A stretch of 64,000 bases of DNA from Drosophila pseudoobscura (lineage: Eukaryota > Arthropoda > Insecta > Diptera > Drosophilidae): the NCBI RefSeq assembly GCF_009870125.1, contig NC_046683.1, positions 9,672,001 to 9,736,000 on the forward strand. The letters are read 5' to 3'. The notes beneath the pieces are model-generated. The model saw nothing but the letters and a program-made list of their open reading frames with translations, did no database searches and was not told where the DNA came from. Position 1 is the stretch's first letter. The number at the start of each line of letters is the position of its first letter. Positions 11,601 to 26,500 of the stretch are shown in pieces. The position numbers and the translations under genes are program-made.

Positions 11601-14600
11601 GCCACGTAATAGCCATAGATACAGATACATTTACAGATACATATACATACTCTATATATATGGAAAATATTACTTAACACGAGCACACGTTGTCGCCGTT
11701 TTTGTGACAAAAAAAAAGTAGGTTTCCAGCAACTTTCGTTATTTCGCAAAATCTATTAATAAGCCAACAAATCGGCCTCTTTGATGATTTATGGCTATGG
11801 CTTTGGCTAAACGATTTTAAGGCCAAGACATTACCGATCTGGTTATAGAATCTTTGCTGAAATCACGCCTCAAAGGAAAAATATATTTCGATGCCGAAAA
11901 GATAGATCTTTAGATACAGATCTGGGAAATCCTACTACTACAGGGGGGACTGGAACCACATTTAATTACTGTACAATTGTACACCCCCTCCCCAATAAAC
12001 GCAATTGTATAGTTTACCTCCGCCATTGCATGTATTCTTAGTCTGTAATTAAATATTTAATCGAAGCCTGACAATTGGAGGCCTCTCTCTTTTTGCCCCT
12101 TGTGGCACCTTGTTGACATTTCAATCATTCAAAAAAAAAAAACCCATGTCACCCCATGGGGCCTTTGCGAATATTTAAATTGCAAAATCGTTTCTAATTA
12201 GAGGAGTTCTTGCCGACCCCCTGAGAAGCCCTGCAGCTGCGGTACGTAAAAGGGACTTTCTTTTGGACTTCTTTTTGTTTCTTCTCAGCAATTGCCTCGT
12301 TTATTATTATTTGATCCCACCATCAGTCTTTGGATGATATGTCTAGCCAAAAATTGTATGGAATCTATCTAGCAATTGCATTTTTCAGCAGGAAATTTCT
12401 ATACAGAACATGGGTTTAAATTGTCCCCTGTTTGCGATTTTTCTCTCCACTTCTCGCAGTGAAAGGTTAAAGTTTGCATGGCCCTTGGGAAGCCCTTAAT
12501 GAACCTTAATGAGCATGATTCCACAAAAGTTTCCACAGCTTTGTGTATCTGTATCTGTGTGTATCTCTTTGCATATGTATATTAAAACTGAAGCCGGTTG
12601 ATGTTTCTGTTTTTTTTTTTTTTTTTTTTTGAAATGTGCTTTTAGCGTGTTATCATTTATGAGTTTCAAAAGCTGATGACGTTCTTTCCTTTCCCCATTT
12701 CTGTGTGGCAAATGTGGCAAAGCCGGGCAGCCAGCCAGTCGCTGGGGGCCAGTGGCAAAGTGGCACGCAGTGCGGGGCTTTGGCTGTGGTCAAAACGGCT
12801 ATGGTGATGACTACTGACCATCGTGACGATGTCCATGGACGTCACAACTACCCCTGCCACCTCGTGGGTGGCGGCTGCCACGGCAACTGTCCGTCGTTGG
12901 GTATTTTTTTTTGCTTTCGGGGCTGACTGACCATCGTTCGTCGTAAATCAAGTCCATCTGTCCTATCGATTTCCCATTACGTTTTGCGTGGCATTTATTA
13001 TGCCTTCAACTAGATATTTCATCATTTTCCAGTGTCCATGTTTCCGTGTGTGTCCTGGCCTTTCCTGTATCTGCCCATCTTTTGTCCTTCAAAAACTTGA
13101 ACTCAACATTTGAATGGCTGGACAGACGGATGGATGGATGGATGGGTGGGGCGGGTGCTCTAATTTTCATTGCGTTTTCGTGTGTTGTGTTCTCCAAGAA
13201 ATATATAATTGAGCAAAAGCCCAGACCATCCCCACTCGCAGTGTGGGTAGTGTTTTGTTTCCGGATTGTTATTGCCCCCCCGCCCTGCCCGGCCCTGCTG
13301 CTCATTTATAAGCCCGGAATTAACTTCAGTAATTGGTGGGGGGTAATCATCCCAGCCCATACCCCCCCACACACACACACACTGGGAAATTTTGTGCCAT
13401 CAATCTTCAAGCGAATTGAATCTCTCTGATTTGTAATTGAATATTAAATGGTAATTGGCCTGCAATAGATATTGCCATGGAACGAAATTGATTCCAAGTC
13501 CATGCAAACATTTTAGTAATTGTGGAGTTTTTTTTTCAAGCAACAATATAAAAAACATCGAAAATTTTAAGCCTTTTTTTTTTTACAATTTTTAATATGT
13601 TAAGAAATATGAAATTTGTGAATTTACAGGAATTAAATTTCTTAATTTTTAAGATTCATTTTTACTTTTTAATTTTTGACTATAAAATTCTATACAATTT
13701 GGAGGAATATAATTAAATTTACAAAATAATAAAATAAAGTTACCAATTGTTTTTTTTTTCAATAAAATTAAAATTTATAAGAATATAACTTTTTTTTTTA
13801 ATATTTTAGGAATTCAAATATTTTTTTTTTAGTTTCTAGAGTTAATTTTTTTTTTTGAATTCAATTTCCCATTTTTAAGAATTAAATTCACAAATTTTAC
13901 CAATAATATTCCTTATTTCTGGGAATTATATTTAAAAATTTTACAAAAAAAATATCCACTTTTGAAAAAATGTATTTGCTCATATTTAAGAATTTAATAC
14001 ATACTTTTTAGCAATTTAATTTGCAGTATTTTGGGAACAAGTTGCTGCTAAATATTGTTTGGAGACTGGTTTTAAATTCAAGGATATGGACGGAGGGAGG
14101 GAAGGATTGATGGGTGTTGCATATGCCACTGGATGGTGCAGCTCACGTCCAAAAATATCCATGAAATCCTCTTAAATTCGAGGTAGTTTTTACTCACTGT
14201 TTCTCTGCCGCTTTTGAAAGTAAAATTTATCAGCATCGAATAGAAATTCAATATTTGGTCATTTCATTTGAAAATGAAAGCCCCGAAAGCCATTTTGCCA
14301 ATGCTGCTGCTGCAACTCCGTGTCGGTGCATGTTTCAATCAGCTTTTGGGCCCAAAATAACGTTCAATTACGCCATCCATGAAATGCATTCTGGCCCCAA
14401 AAGGACCTCTAAACTCGAATATACTACTGCTGAAACCAACCGAGTGACAAAGGGGGGCAGAGAGAGAGAGAGAGGAAGGACATCCGTGCAGCCACAGAAA
14501 CAGATGGGTGCCTGTGGTTGGCTTCTCTTTGTGCGTGTATGGAGGGGGCGGAACCCCTGGGGCTGCTCCCAGGCGTCGCCATGCCAATTGCAGACTCCCC

Positions 14601-17551
14601 CCTCCTCATTGTCATTTCAATGCATTTCACCTGCTGTTCTGGGTCCAGCTCCGGCTCCGGTCCGGTCTGTTTGGATCGGATTACCCAGCAGCAGAGCAGA
14701 GCTACCTTGAATATTATTTAAGATGTAAAATTTCCAATAGGATTTGCATGCGCACACAATTTAGCTGCTGGTTTTACATTTAACGAGGGTCCCCGAGAGC
14801 CCCGGGAGCCCCAAGAGCCCCGGGAGTGCCTTCAACTTTAACTTCAAGTCGAGTCAAGGGGTTATTGCTATTGTTGTTATTGTTCTTAAATTGTTGAATA
14901 TTAATTTGCGTTCATTAAAGAGCAAAAACATACACAATATATAAATGCGTTCGAAATTGAAATGAAATTGTTGCCGTCTCTCTCTCTCGGTCTCCCTCTC
15001 TCCCTCTCTCTGGGTCTCGCAGCAATTGAAGCAATTAAACTGTCAAGTACATTTTCACTACCGCCACAGCATTTGTTGTACTCTCGCTGTGAACTCAACT
15101 CAAGACTCGATACTCGATACTCGAATCTGCAACTGTATCTGTAAATGTATCTGTAAATGTATCGAAAAGCAACTCAACTGAAACGCAATGAAGGGGGGAA
15201 GGAAACGCACCAAACATTTCAATTTCAATTAAAAATAAATTATATATACAGAAACAATTACAAAAAACAAAAGCTGTAAAGCTGAACTCGAAATTCAATT
15301 CAGCTGAAAACCAAACCGAACCGATCCGAACCGATCCGATACGAATGGTATATATATCGTATACGGCGGATATCGAGGGGCGGATGGGGGCGGAACGATT
15401 GGGGTTAGCAATCATGTGATTTATCCAGCAGACACAACAACGATCTCAGAGATGCATCCAGCAAAAGATACACAGATCCCAAAAGATGCTCAGGCCCACA
15501 GATACATCCACAGATATCCCCCCCATCAAAGATGCAGCAGCAAAAAACAGCTGTTTTTCTTTTTGTTTCGATTTTGGTGCAAACGGGTTTCCCCTGAGCA
15601 TTGCCCTCCCTCCATTGTCTGCCTGCCACTTGCCACAGAGTCACGTGATTGCCAGCGATCGAAGCTGCATCAGCTGCTTGACAAACCAGATCTGCACTCG
15701 GAGAGAAAGAGCGAGATACAAGATACCAGATACCAGATACAAATAGATAGAGAAAGACATACATATATATGTAGCTAGAGGGAAGAGCCGTCACATGTGC
15801 ATTTGACTATTGACATTGATTGGAACTCGTTGTTGCAACGCTGCCATTAATTTCCCCTTCCTTTTCGTATCTTTTATCTGGTATTTTGCATCTTGTATCT
15901 TGTATCTTGTATCTGACTTGTGGGCCTCGATCACGTGATGCGGGTATGAAAGGAAGCCCGCCATGGCTCCCAGGCTCCCTACAATAAGTAGCCACATCTC
16001 CATTTTCGTACTTCTGCCAATAATTAGCATTGAAAATATGCAAATACTCGTGTGCGGGACTTAACATTCCTTTTGGAGATAGATCTCTCAGCATATGCAT
16101 TAGCATTTCCAATTCCATTTCCATCGTGCTGGCACTTTGATCCCATTTTAGCAGTTGTTAAAATTTCATTAGCATCCATAGAGCGCGCAGCACACTTCCT
16201 CGCCCGATCATATCAGATTGGATCGATCGTGCTGCCGATCTCCAAACCGATCCGATCGTTTGGTTTTAGCATTCACCTGCGAATGCCGTTTTTGGGGGGG
16301 AATTGTGTGTGTGCTTAAGATCTTGTTTGCATGAGACTTTCATGAGATCGATCGATCGATCCGGTGTGATCGATCTGGCCATCACACACACACATCACTC
16401 GTCGAACGGGTGTTCGTATTCTGAAATTCTCTATACGTTCCTGTTTCTCTTTCTGTTACTATTTCGTGGTCTAGTTCATTCTATTTATTGTTTTTCTCGC
16501 GCCTGGCACTCGGAATTTGTCAAAGAAATTAGCTCTCATTTGCAAAAAAAAAGCAACAACAAACAAAACAGAGGCCACAACCCACACACAGAGCAAAACA
16601 GACGACGACAATTGTTCAAAGAAACAAAACGTCACAAATTTAACGAAAACAAAATATTGAAATTCTTACAAATTTATTGCGTGAATGAAATGGTAGGAAA
16701 ATGGTAGGGGTTTTGAGGGGAATCAAGGAAGAAATATGCCACAGCACTCCCAAATTTGGCCGATTGGAATTTCTTCATTGAAACATTTTTTGAATACATA
16801 ATATGCCTTTTGGGGCATACTTCTTGACCTCTCAAACGAAATGGGCAAAACGAAATTTTCCAGCAGCACAGATACACTCGCATTTTGGGAAATGTTCTAA
16901 TTGGCTTTCGATGCCACTTCAAATATATATATGTGTGTGTGTGTGTGTGTTGTATATGTCCCCATCCATATATAGATTGCTCGATTGCTGCCGAAAGCAT
17001 GCCGGATATTTTGTATGACGTATTCTCAAGTCGAGCCAAGTCCAGTCGTCCGAGCATGCGTTTGATGAATGCTAAATGACTGTCGATCAGTCAGTCAGAC
17101 GGTGATTCAGTCGTTAAGTCGTTCAGTCACTCAATCGTCTGCTTTCCAGCCAATTGATCCAGTCATTCACTCGATCATTCACTCTGTCGCTTGGGTGCCT
17201 GCCTTACATGGCCAGTGCTCTCTGTGGCCTGGGGCTGTCTCTGAGTGCTCTCCTAATCACAAAACTCCATGTATTCTAATTATCAATTAAGACAATGTGC
17301 TAAATGTTAAGGCTTAATTGCTATGCTTTTGTCTTTGGTTCATTGTCGTGTCGTCGTCGGTGGGTATTTGGGCGGGGAGTGGGTATCAATCGCTTCGATT
17401 GTCTAGACCCGAATCAGAAAAATAAAGAGTGCTAATCGTGCAGCTGATAATGATAACAAAAACCCAAGCAAAACTAGCAAAAAACAAATCTATGACGACT
17501 ACTCTCTTGTACACATACATATATTGTATATGTGTGTAGGTGTGTAGGTGT

Positions 17552-17594
<43 letters not shown>

Positions 17595-20500
17595 TTGTAT
17601 AATTTACTTTCTGTTTGTGTTTTTAGTAAATTGGCACAGCGTCAACAGCCGAAGAGAAGGTGGAATTGGTGGCAGAAAATCTTCAAATAGAAAAACGAAA
17701 ACCACGGGACAACGCGACAATGGGATACCCTACCCTGATAATTAGAGAGAGGCAGAGAGAGAGAGCGAAAGAGAGAGAGAGGGGGAGATAAATGCTAAGC
17801 CACTCTGGGAGAGTGATCAAAGCAGCCACATATGTACACATTCCGAATATAATACCCTGGTAATCTGGTTTACTCTGGGAATCATGAAATCTTCAACGCT
17901 CCTACTGCTAAGCCACTGTGTGAGAGAATAGGCTCGAAGCACACTCCGTATGTAATCAACATGTGTGCACATTTCTGATACCGATTCGTTTCTGGCCAGA
18001 TATCCAAAGAGTAGCGGTGGCATGACCAGAGAACCGATCCGATCCATTTACTTGAGTTTCATTATTGCGTTGACACTGAATGCAAAATCAAGATACCTAT
18101 GTATATATACTATATATCATTCAATTTGCTTTACACAAAAAAAAAAAAAAAAATAGAGATATCGAAAGCAGACAAGACAGACAGACAGACAGACAGGCAA
18201 GAGTCTCGTTCCGTGCAAAGTCCACGCGAGAAATCTTTGGATTTCATTTGGCGTTTTCGGAAATTTGTATCAAAATCGTTTTTGATTCATACTTTCAACA
18301 ATATTTGCGCGATTCTTCGAGGGTACGAGGGTATATTTGTGCAGCTGCTACCAAAAATGAAAGCGGCAAATTCAGTAAATAAGAAAAAAATATTTTGTTC
18401 TTTAAGAAAAAGAGAGGAGTCACTTTGGGACTTGCACCTTCTTTGGTTTCACCATCGACCGATAACGCCCCATTGCCAATGGGCTATCTGATAATTTCTT
18501 ATGCAACTCTTTCGTTGTCTTTGCCTTTGTTTTTGCCTCTGTCTCTGTCTCTGTATCTGGCTTTGACCCAACGACTGACAGGCTGAGACAGACAGGAAAG
18601 AGTCTGTTCGAGTCGCTGGAGCGAAGAATTCAATTAAAAGAAATTTGTATTGCAAATGGAAATTGACTTTGTTGACAGATCCGACAGTTCTGACAGATTG
18701 TGGAGGAGGTCTGTAGATCACATAACAATATTTCGCATTTAATTTGAATTTTAGCCATCATTTTATTCCAATAGATATCTAATCGAAGGATATTTATTCC
18801 CCTCCCAACAATGGTTTAATCGGGTTTCGGAAAGTCATACATTACTGCGGTTAGGAGCAATCATTAGCCCAGCCACAAAGCCAGCCAACTATCCGTGGGA
18901 TATCTAGTTCGTTGGGCGAATAAACGAGTGCGAATAGCCGCCGGGTCAAATGGTCCAGAGTTTTCAGATCCTCAAATACAATATGTATTATTTGAATTTC
19001 ATATTGATTTGGTGGATTTGAAAACTTTTCACTTAAGAACACTTGATACAAGTCTCTATCTTAACGAATATTTTTCGTTGTTCTCCCTACCAGAAAATCA
19101 GACAAAGAGTAAGCGAGAAAAAAAAACCGAAATTTTAGGAACGAGTGATTTCGATTCGTTAGGGCAGAATATATTTCATGGGCTTATATTTGTATTTTTG
19201 CTCGGACATTTATCTACAATTTGAACGTCATAGATGGTTGCAGCATAAATAGAATTATCAGCCCCAAAACCAACCATGAGCTCTCCGATCCGCGGGTGAA
19301 AGTGCGCTAAAATGATCTGTAATCCTCGTTGGTATATAATAACGCGCCCGAACCCACCACACCCGACATTTTTCCCATATCTCGACTATATGCCATATCT
19401 ACACATATATTGGTGCGTTTCCACTCCTAAGATTTGAATATTTCTTGCGATAACTGAAACCCTTTTTTCATTCTTCCATGGGATATATACGTATATATCC
19501 CATATCCCTTTCTGATTTTAGGGAGTCTGCAAACCTGCCAGAGAGGGTTTTTGGTTTATCCTATGTGCTGTGGTTTATGTACAATTCGAAAGTCATATGC
19601 CACGGCGGATAGGAGCAATCATTAGCCACAAAGCCAACTATCCGTGGGATATCTAGTTCGTTGGGCGAATAAACGAGTGCGACCGAGTAACCGGGTCAAA
19701 TGGTCCAGAGTTTTCAGATCCTCAAATACCATATGTATTATTTGACTTTCATATTGATTTGGTGGATTTGAAAACTTTTCACTTAAGAACACTTGATACA
19801 AGTCTCTATCTTAACGAATATTTTTCGTTGTTCTCCCTACCAGAAAATCAGACAAAGAGTAAGCGAGAAAAAAAACCGAAATTTTAGGAACGAGTGATTT
19901 CGATTCGTTAGGGCAGAATATATTTCATGGGCTTATATTTGTATTTTTGCTCGGACATTTATGTACAATTTGAACGTCATAAATGTTTGCAGCATAGATA
20001 GAATTATTAGCCCCAAAACCAACCATGAACTCTCCGATCCGCGGGTGAAAGTGCGCTAAAATGATCTGTAATCCTCGTTGGTATATAATAACGCGCCCGA
20101 ACCCACCACACCCGACATTTTTCCCATATCTCGACTATATGCCATATCTACACATATATTGGTGCGTTTCCACTCCTAAAATATGAATATGCGATAACTG
20201 AAACCTTTTTCATTCTTCCATGGGATATATACGTATATATCCCATATCCCTTTCTGATTTTAGTGAGTCTGCAAACCTGCCAGAGAGGGCTTTTGGTTTA
20301 TCCTATGTGCTGTGGCTTATGTACAATTCGAAAGTCATATGCCACGGCGGATAGGAGCAATCATTAGCCACAAAGCCAACTATCCGTGGGATATCTAGTG
20401 CGTTGGGCGAATAAACGAGTGCGAATAGCCGCCGGGTCAAATGGTCCAGAGTTTTCAGATCCTCAAATACCATATGTATTATTTGACTTTCATATTGATT

Positions 20501-23500
20501 TGGTGGATTTGAAAACTTTTCACTTAAGAACACTGGATACAAGTCTCTATCTCAACGAATATTTTTCGTAAAATAATCTGTAATCCTCGTGGGTATCCCC
20601 GGAGCTGGTACTTTTATCCGCTTCATCAGCAGGCAAGTTTTTTGATTTCTTTATGCTTGGCAAGTAGATATAGCTATGCGCTTAGTACCCATCATACGTG
20701 ACATTAAGTCCAATCCGAACAGGGAATCAATAGAGAGTTATATAGTTTATAGTTGGCCCGGTTCCCAGCACATGTATGTTGAATTAAATATCATATTGTA
20801 CTGCGACTCGGGCCAATTATTAGCTCAAGACCAGCCGTGTACGAAAAGACCCCGGACGACAATCATTGGAAGTCCGGTACTTTTATCCAGTGTACCAGCT
20901 CATAAGTGATCTCATTTCTCCGTCATCGGAGGAGGTCTGTACATCGTATAACATTCGCATTTAATTTGAATTTTAGCCATCATTTTATTCCAATAGATAT
21001 CTAATCGAAGGATATTTATTTCCCTCCCGACAATGGTTTGATCATGGTTTAATCGGGTTTCCTCTATGCTCTCTGCTTTCTGCTGTGTCGACGACCTCCA
21101 AGCGAATCGAATACCAAATTATACGACATTGTATCTGTATCCATATCTATTGTATATATTTACATATCTATAGGTGTGGTAGTATTGCCTCTCTCATCCG
21201 ATATTTGCTATTAGATATGTGGTCACGTGCCTGCTAATGGCTTCGGGGCTTTTTTGTGAATGGGGGAGGTGGTCCCAGGTTTCAGGTTCTGCATTTTGTT
21301 GCCAGTTTGCTCTGTATCTGTATCTTTATCTCTGCCCCAAGAGACTTGCAGACAGACAGACGACGGGCGGCTTTCTTTGTCTTATAGTGTTCCATTTTTT
21401 TTTTGATCAAACAAGTTCCTGGTGCGTTTCCACTCCAAAGATATGAATATTTCTTGCGATAACTGAAACCTTTTTCATTCTTCCATGGGATATATACGTA
21501 TATATCCCTTATCCCTTTCTGCTTTTAGGGAGTCTGCAAACCTGCCAGAGAGGGCTTTTGGTTTATCCTATGTGCTGTGGTTTATGTACAATTCGAAAGT
21601 CATATGCCACGGCGGATAGGAGCAATCATTAGCCACAAAGCCAACTATCCGTGGGATATCTAGTTCGTTGGGCGAATAAACGAGTGCGACCGAGTAACCG
21701 GGTCAAATGGTCCAGAGTTTTCAGATCCTCAAATACCATATGTATTATTTGACTTTCATATTGATTTGGTGGATTTGAAAACTTTTCACCACATATACAT
21801 CCCAACCCCAAGAGATATATGTATGTATGCCTATTCATTGAAGCTCGCACGTTCGTCGGGTATTCCAATATATAAAGTGGTTCGATATCTTAAGACTGGG
21901 ATGCCTGGTGGAGGGATATACTCGGCGTGTTTTTTATGTACCATTCTGCCATTTTCATCCAAAAATAATATACATACGAGTATATCTACATAGGTGTCCT
22001 ACGATCTGTCGTTGTTCGATATTTTCAAGTGCTTCAGAGACCAAATAAGTGCGCACTTGTGTCCAGAATAGAATATATGACACTTCAGAGATACATATGT
22101 ATACAGAGGTGCTCATAGACTTAAGCTAGTGTGCGTTCTAGTACAACAATAACCAAGTTATGAAAATATATATTCAGGGAAATATTTTAAAAATCTGAAA
22201 CCATCTCCAAAATGTCATGCTCATATACTTAAGCCACTTAAAAAAGTTAAAAGCTGACCAGTATTCCTCGTATTTTTAATAAATTTACTTTAATATCGAG
22301 TGCGATGACCTCTCTGCTTAAGAACAGTGGAGCAACGCTTTGGTATTGAATCTACAAGACTTTCGCACTGCTGAGGTGTTAAAATGCGCCACAGAGCATA
22401 TTCACAAAGGTCCCAATTTTTGAAAGTTTAATGTCTTTAGAAGGGATGGTAAACTATATGTACGACGTCCTCCACCGTTGAAGATGGTGGCGCTTCGATC
22501 ATGGTCTGGGGCTGTTCCATCGCATCACATGTACATATTTCGCCGTCGCGGCCCCTGACAACAAGGTTCTTGAGAGTCATGTTGTTTTTTTGCAGCATTC
22601 CAGCCTCAGAGGAAGATAATTTATTGTTTGGTGTTTGGTGCTTGATGCGTGATGTTTAATGGGTTCGCTTTCGGATGGATTTCGAGTTGTATAAGGTTCA
22701 AGTGCTAATTTGCCTCGTAAATGATTTAAAAGGCGATTAAACGTGCGGCCGGCGGACCCAAAGATAGTGGATTGCTGCTGGATGTGTTGTCAACGCGCTG
22801 CGAAAACAAACAAAAGTTCCGAGCTGCGATTAGTTCGAGCTGCTAACTGTTAACCGTCAACCGTTCACCGTTCATCGTTAACCGTGTGCTCACATAATCG
22901 ACTGATCGGCCGCCTATCAGGCGATATCAGGCAGCGATCTAACCCCGATCCGATTCCACACCAAACGCGAAGGAGCTGCAGGTGGAGTGGAGGAGCATTT
23001 CCGATTATGATTACAAGCTTTGTTTTGTTTTCAATTTCGCACCTACCCTTCCCAGGAATTAATGATGATGCTGATAATGGGAGAATCGATTTAATTTGAC
23101 CAACTCTCATTCCACTCTCATAATATCAATCGTTTTTACAGATTCCCCTGCACAGATTTAAGATCTATGCATTGATAAATATTCACTGAGACATTCACTG
23201 ACTCCTCCATCAACAATCAATTGGTCTATACAAATGGTCTATAGCTTTCCTGGCTCTCGGCTCTATATGCTTTGTTTATTTATACTATATAGAACTGAGC
23301 AACAGGTAAATTATTTACCACCAAACCATCTATAAGACATCCGTTCCGAGAGTGGATATTCTTTTCGGATTAATGGAGCTCAGGACAACTTTGGACCTTA
23401 TAAAGTGTCCCAGTTCTTAGATTTTGTTTATATCTTAAAGCTAGAATACTCGATACAAGTATCAATCAACGAATATTTTTCGTTGTTCTCCCTACCAGAA

Positions 23501-26500
23501 AATCAGACAAAGAGTAAGCGAGAAAAAAAACCGAAATTTTAGGAACGAGTGATTCCGATTCGTTAGGGCAGAATATATTTCATGGGCTTATATTTGTATT
23601 TTTGCTCGGACATTTATGTACAATTTGAACGTCATAAATGTTTGCAGCATAGATAGAATTATTAGCCCCAAAACCAACCATGAGCTCTCCGATCCGCGGG
23701 TGAAAGTGCGCTAAAATGATCTGTAATCCTCGTTGGTATATAATAACGCGCCCGAACCCACCACACCCGACAATTTTCCCATATCTCGACTATATACCAT
23801 ATCTACACATATATTGGTGCGTTTCCACTCCTAAGATTTGAATATTTCTTGCGATAACTGAAACCCTTTTTTCATTCTTCCATGGGATATATACGTATAT
23901 ATCCCATATCCCTTTCTGATTTTAGTGAGTCTGCAAACCTGCCAGAGAGGGCTTTTGGTTTATCCTATGTGCTGTGGCTTATGTACAATTCGAAAGTCAT
24001 ATGCCACGGCGGATAGGAGCAATCATTAGCCACAAAGCCAACTATCCGTGGGATATCTAGTTCGTTGGGCGAATAAACGAGTGCGAATAGCCGCCGGGTC
24101 AAATGGTCCAGAGTTTTCAGATCCTCAAATACCATATGTATTATTTGACTTTCATATTGATTTGGTGGATTTGAAAACTTTTCACTTAAGAACACTTGAT
24201 ACAAGTCTCTATCTTAACGAATATTTTTCGTTGTTCTCCCTACCAGAAAATCAGACAAAGAGTTAGCGAGAAAAAACCGAAATTTTAGGATCGAGTGATT
24301 CCGATTCGTTAGGGCAGAATATATTTCATGGGTTTATATTTGTATTTTTGCTCGGACATTTATGTACAATTTGAACGTCATAAATGTTTGCAGCATAGAT
24401 AGAATTATTAGCCCCAAAACCAACCATGAGCTCTCCGTTCCGCTGGTGAAAGTGCGCTAAAATGATCTGTAATCCTCGTGGGTATCCCCGGAGCTGGTAC
24501 TTTTATCCGCTTCATCAGCAGGCAAGTTTTTTGATTTCTTTATGCTTGGCAAGTAGATACAGCTATGCGCTTAGTACCCATCATACGTGACATTAAGTCC
24601 AATCCGAACAGGGAATCAATAGAGAGTTATATAGCTTATAGTTGGCCCGGTTCCCAGCACATGTATGTTGAATTAAATATCATATTGTACTGCGACTCGG
24701 GCCAATTATTAGCTCAAGACCAGCCGTGTACGAAAAGACCCCGGACGACAATCATTGGAAGTCCGGTACTTTTATCCAGTGTAACAGCTCTTAAGTGATC
24801 TCATTTCTCCGTCATCGGAGGAGGTCTGTACATCGTATAACATTCGCATTTAATTTGAATTTTAGCCATCATTTTATTCCAATAGATATCTAATCGAAGG
24901 ATATTTATTTCCCTCCCGACAATGGTTTGATCATGGTTTAATCGGGTTTCCTCTTTGCTCTCTGCTTTCTGCTGTGTCGACGACCTCCAAGCGAATCGAA
25001 TACCAAATTATACGACATTGTATCTGTATCCATATCTATTGTATATATTTACATATCTATAGGTGTGGTAGTATTGCCTCTCCCATCCGATATTTGCTAT
25101 TAGATATGTGGTCACGTGCCTGCTAATGGCTTCGGGGCTTTTTTGTGAATGGGGGAGGTGGTCCCAGGTTTCAGGTTCTGCATTTTGTTGCCAGTTTGCT
25201 CTGTATCTGTATCTTTATCTCTGCCCCAAGAGCCTTGCAGACAGACAGACGACGGGCGGCTTTCTTTGTCTTATAGTGTTCCATAGATAACGCGCCCGAA
25301 CCCACCACACCCGACATTTTGCCCATATCTCGACTATATGCCATACCGACATATATATTTAATTTTGATCAAACAAGTTCCTGGTGCGTTTCCACTCCTA
25401 AAATATGAATATTTCTTGCGATAACTGAACCCCTTTTTATACCCGATACTCAAAATGAGTATTGGGGTATATTAGATTTGTGGTAAAAGTGGATGTGTGT
25501 AACGTCCAGAAGGAATCGTTTCCGACCCCATAAAGTATATATATTCTTGATCAGCATCAATAGCCGAGTCGATTGAGCCATGTCTGTCCGTCTGTCCGTC
25601 CGTCCGTCCCCTTCAGCGCCTAATGCTCAAAGACTATAAGAGCTAGAGCAACAATGTTTTGGATCCAGACTTCTGTGATATGTCACGCGCCTAGATCTCA
25701 GAGACTATAAAAGCTAGAGCAACCAAATTTGGTATCCACACTCCTAATATATCGGACCGAGACGAGTTTGTTTCAAAATTTCGCCACACCCCCTTCCGCC
25801 TCCGCAAAGGATGCAAATCTGGGGATATTCACAAATCTCAGAGACTATTAAAGCTAGAGTAACAAAATTTGGTATTCGCACTTCTGTTAGATCTCTCTAT
25901 AAAACCTTTATCTCAAAATTTCGGCCCACCCCCTTCCGCCCACACAAAAGGACGAAAATCTGTTGCATCCACAATATTGCAGACTTGAGAAAACTAAAAA
26001 CGCAGAATCATAGATAACGACCATATCTATCAGATTGCTGAATCTGGATCAGATCAGATCATTTTTATAGCCAAAAGGAACAAATCAATTTGCACTGGCT
26101 ACGCAGCGCCCGACGTCACGCTCAGACTGACAGAAAGTCTCTCTCGCACGCACTCTTCGTCGTGTCGTTTAATAATATAAGCGGCGTCTGCCGGAGGGGA
26201 GCCATACTGACTTAGTATCGGGTATAACCGTAGAGTTGCGGTGTCCGCAGCAACTCACAACGTTCCCCCTTGTTTCATTCTTCCATGGGATATATTCGTA
26301 TATATCCCATATCCCTTTCTGATTTTAGTGAGTCTGCAAACCTGCCAGAGAGGGCTTTTGGTTTATCCTATCTGCTGTGGTTTATGTACAATTCGAAATC
26401 CATATGCTACGGCGGATAGGAGCAATCATTAGCCACAAAGCCAACTATCCGTGGGATATCTAGTTCGTTGGGCGAATAAACGAGTGCGACCGAGTAACCG

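Noticed and set aside
17556..17591. (TG)n and similar microsatellites as functional elements
   Set aside because: Ordinary simple repeats, common in Drosophila introns; nothing links them to a function here.
23965..24266. 79-codon (minus) and 72-109-codon (plus) open frames recurring in every array unit
   Set aside because: They overlap hairpins A and B, use non-ATG or weak starts, and differ by frame breaks between copies. Conservation is explained by recent duplication, not protein function.
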